Origin: Streptomyces sp. AC555_RSS877
GTDB taxonomy: Bacteria > Actinomycetota > Actinomycetes > Streptomycetales > Streptomycetaceae
Reading direction: 5' to 3'
Assembly (NCBI RefSeq): GCF_019049245.1
Contig: NZ_JAGMUK010000064.1
Span: 1 to 64,000, forward strand
Length of the DNA: 64,000 bases
The position numbers and the translations under genes are program-made. Numbering within the stretch: position 1 is the stretch's first letter; each line of letters starts with the position of its first letter. The notes below the pieces were generated by a model. It was not told the origin of the DNA. It was given only the letters and a program-made list of their open reading frames with translations, and ran no database searches. Of the stretch, positions 59,098 through 64,000 are shown in pieces.

Positions 59098-61206
59098 TCA
59101 CACCGGCTCCGGCTGGCGTGCCGGCCGCTCCGGCTCCGGGCTCCGCGACAGCTTCCCGGGCCACCACACCGTCCGGCCGAGCAGCACGCTGGCGGTGGTC
59201 ACCAGGTAGGTCCGGACGAGGAAGGTGTCGAGGAGAACGCCGACCGCGATGACGAAGCCGAGTTCGACGAGCCCCACCAGCGGCAGCGTGGTGAGCACGG
59301 CGAAGGTCGCGGCGAGCACGACGCCCGCGGAGGCGATGACCCCGCCGGTGGTGCGCAGGGCGGTGAGTGCGGCGGCCTCCGGTTCGGCGCCCGCGAGGGA
59401 CTCCTCGCGCATCCGGTGCATCAGGAAGATGCCGTAGTCGACGCCCAGCGCCACCAGGAAGACGAAGGACAGCAGCCCGAGCCCGGGGTCGGTGCCCCCG
59501 AAGCCGAGCACCGGCCCGAAGACCAGTGCCCCGATGCCGAGCGCGGCGCCCCACACGGCGACCACCGCGGCCAGCAGCAGCAGCGGCGCGACGAGGCTGC
59601 GCAGCAGGAACACGAGGATCACGAACACCGCGGCGAGCACCAGCGGCACGATCACCGTGCGGTCCCGGGACTCGCTGTCGGCCAGGTCGATCTGCTGGGC
59701 ACTGGGTCCGCCGACGTAGGAGTCGTCGAGGCCGTCGCGCAGGGCCTCGATGGTCTTCGTCTCGGCCGCCGACTCGGGGGCGGCGGTGGTGAAGACGGAG
59801 ATCTCGGTCCAGCCTCCCCCACTCTCGGCTTCGCTCGAGCGGGGGGACCCCCATCCACTGCGTCCGGCGGCCGCCTCGGCGACGCCGTCGGTGGTGCGGG
59901 CCTGTCCCAGGACGGCCTCCGCCTTGTCGGTGGGGGCGATGACGGTGACCGGACGGCTGCTGCGCTCGGGATACGCGCGGGCCAGTGTCTGCATCGCGGC
60001 GATCGACTCGGGCTTCTCGGTGAAGGAGTCCTCCTGCTTGAGGCCTCCGGGCAGGTTGAGGGCGCCGAGGGCGAGCGCTCCGAGAAGGACGGCACCGCCC
60101 GCGAGGACGGCGGCCGGCCTGCGGGTGGCCGAGGTGCCCATCGCGGCGAACAGGGAGCGGCGGGTCTTGGGAGTGCTGCCGAAGGCCGGGATCAGCGGCC
60201 AGAAGATCCGGCGCCCGAACAGCACGAGGACCGCGGGCAGGAGGGTGGTCATGGCCACCAGCGCGGCGAGCACGCCGACCATGCCGACCGGCCCCATGCC
60301 GCTGCTGCTGTTCAGGTCTGCGGCGAGCAGGCACAGCAGCCCGGCCGCGACGGTCCCGGAGGAGGCGAGGATCGCCGGCCCGCAGCCGCGCAGGGCGGTG
60401 CGCATGGCGTCGTACGGCCGCTCGTGGCGGCGTAGCTCCTCGCGGTAGCGGGAGATGAGCAGGAGGGCGTAGTCGGTGCCGGCGCCGAGGACGAGGATGG
60501 TCATCACGCCGCCGCTCTGGCCGGTGATGGTCACGTCGAACAGTTCGTGCAGGCCGTATCCGGCGGCCATCGCGAGCGCGGCGGCGACTCCCGCGACGGC
60601 GAGCGGGACCAGCCACAGGAACGGGCTGCGGTAGATGAGGATCAGCAGCACGGTGACCACGCCGAGGGTGGCCAGCAGCAGGGTGCCGTCGATGGTTTCG
60701 AACACCTTGCTCATGTCGGTGTTGAGCGCGCCGGGCCCGCCGACCTCGACGCTGAGCCCGCCCGTGCCCTCGGCGATGTCGCGCACGCCGTCCACGAAGG
60801 CGTTCCGGGCCTCCTCGTCCTGGCCGGGCTGGGTGCTGGAGACCGAGTACATGAGGGTGGAGCCGTCCTCGGACGGGATGCCCCGCGCCGTGCCGGAGAG
60901 CTCGTAGGCGCCGTCGACCTCGGCGACCTGGTCGGCCGCCGTCTTGCGGTCGGCGGAGGTGAGCCCGCCGTCCCGGTGGTACACGAGCACCAGGTCGGTG
61001 GACTCGCCGCCCGGCAACGCGTCCTGGATCCTCGCCACCTGGGTGGAGTCCGCGCTGTCGGGCAGGTAGTCGACCGCCCGGTTCTGCTGTACGTCGCTGA
61101 ACTTCCCGGCGAGCGGTCCGACGAGCACGAGCGCGGCCAGCCACAGGCCGAGCACCGCCCAGGGCACTGCGCGCCGTCGCCGTGTACGTGTCCTTGCGGT
61201 CCCCAT
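59098..61206 (-). CDS. MMPL (RND superfamily) exporter
   Basis: A 702-aa membrane protein with twelve predicted helices in two repeated halves (one hydrophobic helix, a large extracytoplasmic loop, five helices). Typical MMPL blocks are GAGTDYALLLISRYREELR in the first half and ALGVDYGIFLMHRMREESLA in the second. It probably exports lipids or antibiotics. In the second loop a Gly/Ser/Glu tract (GWGSPRSSEAESGGGW) comes from an in-frame repeat element at 59813-59854. It lies 68 bp upstream of the kinase gene. Confidence 0.93.
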   Translation of the reverse strand: MGTARTRTRRRRAVPWAVLGLWLAALVLVGPLAGKFSDVQQNRAVDYLPDSADSTQVARIQDALPGGESTDLVLVYHRDGGLTSADRKTAADQVAEVDGAYELSGTARGIPSEDGSTLMYSVSSTQPGQDEEARNAFVDGVRDIAEGTGGLSVEVGGPGALNTDMSKVFETIDGTLLLATLGVVTVLLILIYRSPFLWLVPLAVAGVAAALAMAAGYGLHELFDVTITGQSGGVMTILVLGAGTDYALLLISRYREELRRHERPYDAMRTALRGCGPAILASSGTVAAGLLCLLAADLNSSSGMGPVGMVGVLAALVAMTTLLPAVLVLFGRRIFWPLIPAFGSTPKTRRSLFAAMGTSATRRPAAVLAGGAVLLGALALGALNLPGGLKQEDSFTEKPESIAAMQTLARAYPERSSRPVTVIAPTDKAEAVLGQARTTDGVAEAAAGRSGWGSPRSSEAESGGGWTEISVFTTAAPESAAETKTIEALRDGLDDSYVGGPSAQQIDLADSESRDRTVIVPLVLAAVFVILVFLLRSLVAPLLLLAAVVAVWGAALGIGALVFGPVLGFGGTDPGLGLLSFVFLVALGVDYGIFLMHRMREESLAGAEPEAAALTALRTTGGVIASAGVVLAATFAVLTTLPLVGLVELGFVIAVGVLLDTFLVRTYLVTTASVLLGRTVWWPGKLSRSPEPERPARQPEPV
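59813..59854. repeat. Streptomyces palindromic repeat inserted in frame in the MMPL gene
   Basis: The plus strand reads CCTCCCCCACTCTCGGCTTC followed by GCTCGAGCGGGGGGACCCCC. I recall this ~40-bp element, with its CTCGAG core and C-run/G-run arms, as a dispersed repeat of Streptomyces genomes, mostly intergenic. Here it is 42 bp, a multiple of three, and adds 14 residues without breaking the frame. Confidence 0.75.
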
Positions 61207-61328
61207 GATCGGGCCCCCCTCCGGTCGGGTGTCTGGGTCGTTTCCAGACTTCCGGCGGGGAGGGGGCGATGCGTCGGGCGGGAGGGCGAGTTGCGGGGTA
61301 CTGCCCGGGGTGACGGGCGGGCGGGGAT

Positions 61329-61344
61329 TACTCCCCGGGGAGTA
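61329..61344. promoter_or_regulatory. Perfect 16-bp palindrome upstream of the MMPL gene
   Basis: TACTCCCCGGGGAGTA is fully palindromic. It touches the stop codon of the TerB-like gene (61345) and lies 123 bp before the MMPL start. It could be an operator for the MMPL unit or a short terminator for the TerB-like gene. The rest of 61207-61328 is non-coding. Confidence 0.5.
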
Positions 61345-62040
61345 TCAGGACGGCGTTCGCGCCGACACCAGCAGCCGGGTCACGTCGTCCGCGCAGATGG
61401 TCAGGGCGGCGCCCACCGTCGTCAGGACGTCGCGCTCGGCCGGGGTGTACGGGCCGTCGGCGAGGGCGATCCGGGCGCCCTGCAGCAGGATCGATTCGCG
61501 GCCGGCGGGAGCGAGGTGCGGGGCCAGCGGGTCCAGCGCCTCGTGCAGCTCTATGGCCAGCCCGGTCCCGCACGGGCGGCCGTAGACCCGCCCGGTGTCC
61601 AGGGCCAGCGCCTCGACCAGGGCGTTCAGCTGCTCCTCCGTGCAGTCGTCGAAGCCGGCGGCGCGCACGGTGGCCGCGGCGGCCTCCAGGGACGTACGGG
61701 AGCAGGTGCCGCCCGCGGACAGCACCGCGAGGGCGACCGTGTGGACGGCGTCGCGGAGCATCGCGGAGAAGCGGGTGGTCGTGGGGTGGTCGAGGACGTC
61801 GGTGCCGAAGTGGCGGCGGCAGGCCGCGCACTCCACGACGGGGCCGGTCTCGCCGCGCGGCAGCACGGGCACGCCGAGAAGAGTGAAGCGGCGGTGTCCG
61901 GTCAGCCGCTGGAAGTTGCGGTCGCCACCGCAGCCGGGGCAGAAGAACTCCCCGTCGCCTACGGGCGTCCACGCGGTTCGGATGCCCAGGAGGCGCACAG
62001 GTCTGGCAGCACGGCCGTCTCGTCCCCGTCCTGGCAGCAC
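61345..62040 (-). CDS. TerB-like protein with N-terminal zinc ribbon
   Basis: A 231-aa protein. Two Cys pairs (CPGCGGDRNF near residue 34, CAACRRHFG near residue 71) form a zinc-ribbon-like segment. The C-terminal helical part (VLSAGGTCSRTSLEAAAATV, then ALADGPYTPAERDVLTTVGA) resembles the TerB tellurite-resistance fold with its acidic metal site. GTG 62040 has GGAGG at seven bases. A promoter CTGACG-18 bp-TAACAT lies at 62119-62148 on the minus strand. Role unknown. Confidence 0.85.
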   Translation of the reverse strand: MLPGRGRDGRAARPVRLLGIRTAWTPVGDGEFFCPGCGGDRNFQRLTGHRRFTLLGVPVLPRGETGPVVECAACRRHFGTDVLDHPTTTRFSAMLRDAVHTVALAVLSAGGTCSRTSLEAAAATVRAAGFDDCTEEQLNALVEALALDTGRVYGRPCGTGLAIELHEALDPLAPHLAPAGRESILLQGARIALADGPYTPAERDVLTTVGAALTICADDVTRLLVSARTPS

Positions 62041-62118
62041 GTCAGCACCTCCGTAACTCCCCCGCAGCCTTCAGGGCGCGGGCGGTGCCCCCACCGGCAA
62101 CATCGCCGCGCTTGCGTG

Positions 62119-62148
62119 ATGTTAGCCACATCCGCGACCTGGCGTCAG
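62119..62148 (-). promoter_or_regulatory. Probable promoter of the TerB-like gene
   Basis: On the minus strand CTGACG (62148-62143), an 18-bp spacer and TAACAT (62124-62119) form a good match. It would give a leader of about 70 bases. The remaining 62149-62268 interval is leuA downstream DNA with no clear hairpin. Confidence 0.55.
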
Positions 62149-62268
62149 TACCCGTGACGAGACCTTCCCGTGACCTGCACACGGATTGGCCTGTATACGA
62201 CGGGACAGGACGGGACCCCGCCCGCCGGACAAATGGCGAACGGGGCCCCAAACCGCCGGTGAGGCTGG

Positions 62269-63990
62269 TCAGCGAGCCGCGCGGTTGACGGCCGAGACGA
62301 CCGCCTTCAGCGAGGCGCGTGTCGTGTTCGCATCGATGCCGATGCCCCACAGAACCTTGTCGTCGATCGCGCACTCGATGTAAGAGGCGGCCTGCGCGGA
62401 CGCGCCCTCACTCATCGTGTGCTCCTGGTAGTCGAGCAGCCGGGCGTCGATGCCGACGGACTGCAGGGCGTCGAAGAAGGCCGAGATCGGGCCGTTGCCG
62501 GTACCGGTCAGGACCGTGTCGACGCCGTCGACCGTCGCCTCGACGCGCAGCGTGTCCACGCCGTCGGTGTCGGTCGTCGACTGGCCGTTCTTGACCTGAA
62601 TCCGGCCCCACGGGTTGTCGGGGTTGGGCAGGTACTCGTCCTGGAACGTCGCCCAGATGGCGCCACCGGTGACCTCGCCGCCCTCGGCGTCCGTCTTGGC
62701 CTGGATGAGCTTCGAGAACTCGATCTGCATCCGGCGCGGCAGGTCCAGCTTGTGGTCGTTCTTCAGGACGTACGCGATACCGCCCTTGCCGGACTGCGAG
62801 TTGACCCGGATGACCGCCTCGTAGGAGCGGCCGACGTCCTTCGGGTCGATCGGCAGGTACGGCACGGCCCACTCGATGTCGTCGACGGTGACGCCCTTGG
62901 CGGCCGCGTCGGCCTCCATCGCGTCGAAGCCCTTCTTGATGGCGTCCTGGTGGGAGCCGGAGAAGGACGTGTAGACCAGGTCGCCCACGTACGGGTGGCG
63001 CGGGTGGACCTCCATCTGGTTGCAGTACTCCCACGTACGACGGATCTCGTCGATGTCGGAGAAGTCGATCTGCGGGTCGACGCCCTGGGAGAAGAGGTTC
63101 ATGCCCAGGGTGACCAGGTCGACGTTGCCGGTGCGCTCGCCCTGCCCGAACAGGCAGCCCTCGACGCGGTCGGCGCCGGCCATCAGCGCCAGCTCGGCGG
63201 CGGCGACGGCGGTGCCGCGGTCGTTGTGCGGGTGGACGGAGATGACGACGTGCTCGCGGCGGGAGATGTTGCGGCTCATCCACTCGAAGCGGTCCGCGTG
63301 CGTCGACGGGGTCGAACGCTCCACCGTGGCAGGCAGGTTGAGGATGATCTCGCGGCCCGGACCGGGCTGGTAGACGTCCATCACCGCCTCGCAGACCTCC
63401 AGCGCGAAGTCCAGCTCGGTGTCGGTGAAGATCTCCGGGCTGTACTGGTAGCCGAACTCCGTCTCCGGGCCCAGCAGTTTCTCGGCGTACTCCATCACCA
63501 GGCGGGTGCCGTCGACGGCGATCTGCTTGATGTCGTCCTTGGAGCCGCGGAAGACCACGCGGCGGAAGACGGGAGCGGTGGCGTTGTACAGGTGCACGGT
63601 GGCGCGCTTGACACCCTTCAGCGACTCCACGGTCCGCTCGATCAGGTCCTCGCGGGCCTGAGTCAGTACGGAGATGGTGACGTCGTCGGGGATGGCGCCG
63701 GGCTCCTCGACGATGGAGCGCACGAAGTCGAAATCGGTCTGGCCGGAGGCCGGGAAGCCGACCTCGATCTCCTTGTAGCCCATCTTGACCAGCTGGTCGA
63801 ACATCCGGCGCTTGCGCTCGGGCGACATCGGGTCGATCAGGGCCTGGTTGCCGTCGCGCAGGTCCGTGGAGAGCCAGCGGGGGGCGGCGGTGATCCGGTT
63901 GTTCGGCCAGGTGCGGTCCGGGATGTCGACCTGGTCGTACTGGCCGTACTTGTGGATCGGCATGGAACTGGGCTGCTGGCGGTTGGCCAT
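62269..63990 (-). CDS. leuA: 2-isopropylmalate synthase
   Basis: The first committed enzyme of leucine synthesis, joining acetyl-CoA and 2-oxoisovalerate, 573 aa. The catalytic TIM barrel has LSTDLRDGNQALIDPM with the metal-binding Asp, and SVHPHNDRGTAVAAAELALM with the metal-binding His pair. The C-terminal regulatory domain (VEATVDGVDTVLTGTGNGPI) senses leucine. It is of the long LeuA type found in actinobacteria. The start is 10 bases from the window edge, so its promoter is outside. Confidence 0.96.
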   Translation of the reverse strand: MANRQQPSSMPIHKYGQYDQVDIPDRTWPNNRITAAPRWLSTDLRDGNQALIDPMSPERKRRMFDQLVKMGYKEIEVGFPASGQTDFDFVRSIVEEPGAIPDDVTISVLTQAREDLIERTVESLKGVKRATVHLYNATAPVFRRVVFRGSKDDIKQIAVDGTRLVMEYAEKLLGPETEFGYQYSPEIFTDTELDFALEVCEAVMDVYQPGPGREIILNLPATVERSTPSTHADRFEWMSRNISRREHVVISVHPHNDRGTAVAAAELALMAGADRVEGCLFGQGERTGNVDLVTLGMNLFSQGVDPQIDFSDIDEIRRTWEYCNQMEVHPRHPYVGDLVYTSFSGSHQDAIKKGFDAMEADAAAKGVTVDDIEWAVPYLPIDPKDVGRSYEAVIRVNSQSGKGGIAYVLKNDHKLDLPRRMQIEFSKLIQAKTDAEGGEVTGGAIWATFQDEYLPNPDNPWGRIQVKNGQSTTDTDGVDTLRVEATVDGVDTVLTGTGNGPISAFFDALQSVGIDARLLDYQEHTMSEGASAQAASYIECAIDDKVLWGIGIDANTTRASLKAVVSAVNRAAR

Positions 63991-64000
63991 GATGCGGGGG

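Noticed and set aside
59098..61144. An 1109-codon minus-strand frame that fuses an Arg-rich stretch to the NarL-type kinase
   Set aside because: The upstream part is the shadow of the MMPL gene in another frame. The kinase starts at GTG 59029, where a ribosome binding site is present.

Overview
The window is about 72% GC chromosome with strong third-position GC bias, frequent GTG starts, purine-rich ribosome binding sites, ATGA/GTGA coupled genes and families typical of the genus (class F sortase, XRE-DUF5753 with DUF397, SigE-type sigma factor, excalibur protein, SulP plus carbonic anhydrase, LeuA, DusB, PPDK, RecO). It reads as ordinary Streptomyces chromosome. No tRNA, rRNA, CRISPR array, phage or insertion sequence was seen.

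Layout. 0-2.7 kb: LacI regulator divergent from a GH32-like fructosidase. 3-4.3 kb: secreted protein and class F sortase. 4.3-9.6 kb: TSUP exporter, then the assimilatory nitrite reductase operon (FAD oxidoreductase, nirB, nirD) behind a GlnR-like site. 9.7-12.1 kb: TetR regulator and two SDRs. 12.2-14.5 kb: beta-carbonic anhydrase and SulP transporter. 14.7-18.9 kb: OmpR-type two-component system, PhoX-like phosphatase behind PHO-box-like repeats, excalibur protein. 19.2-22.9 kb: two small proteins and PPDK. 23.3-30.1 kb: ROK regulator, two (alpha/alpha)6-type glycosidases and a membrane sulfatase-fold protein. 30.1-33.5 kb: dusB, an MFS exporter and a seven-copy array of a ~109 bp repeat. 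33.5-38.7 kb: a giant CtpI-like P-type ATPase with a small membrane partner. 39-42.6 kb: small protein, VOC protein, TetR, aldo/keto reductase, nuclease-fold protein. 42.7-47.4 kb: glycyl-tRNA synthetase and the zinc uptake operon with zur. 47.5-50.8 kb: uppS, recO and a WhiJ/AbaA-like regulatory cluster. 50.9-55.3 kb: secreted tripeptidyl-peptidase-like hydrolase, a secreted TIM-barrel protein, class A beta-lactamase, a deletion scar with two gene remnants, a PTP-like phosphatase. 55.3-62 kb: SigE-type sigma factor with membrane partner, NarL-type two-component system, MMPL exporter, TerB-like protein. 62.3-64 kb: leuA.

The most unusual theme is repetition at several scales. Two arrays are built from 7-bp units (six units before the OmpR regulator, eleven between the aldo/keto reductase and the nuclease-fold gene). 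There are 10-bp and 16-bp triplications at gene ends, an 81-bp duplication in the DUF397 gene, three ~32-residue repeats in the ATPase, the seven 109-bp repeats, and a known-looking Streptomyces palindromic repeat read through in frame in the MMPL gene.

Regulatory logic can be read for several operons: GlnR (nitrite), Zur (zinc, two boxes 22 bp apart), PhoP (PhoX), a TetR regulator that probably controls itself and the next SDR, and LacI. These site calls rest on matching consensus by eye and were not scored by computation.
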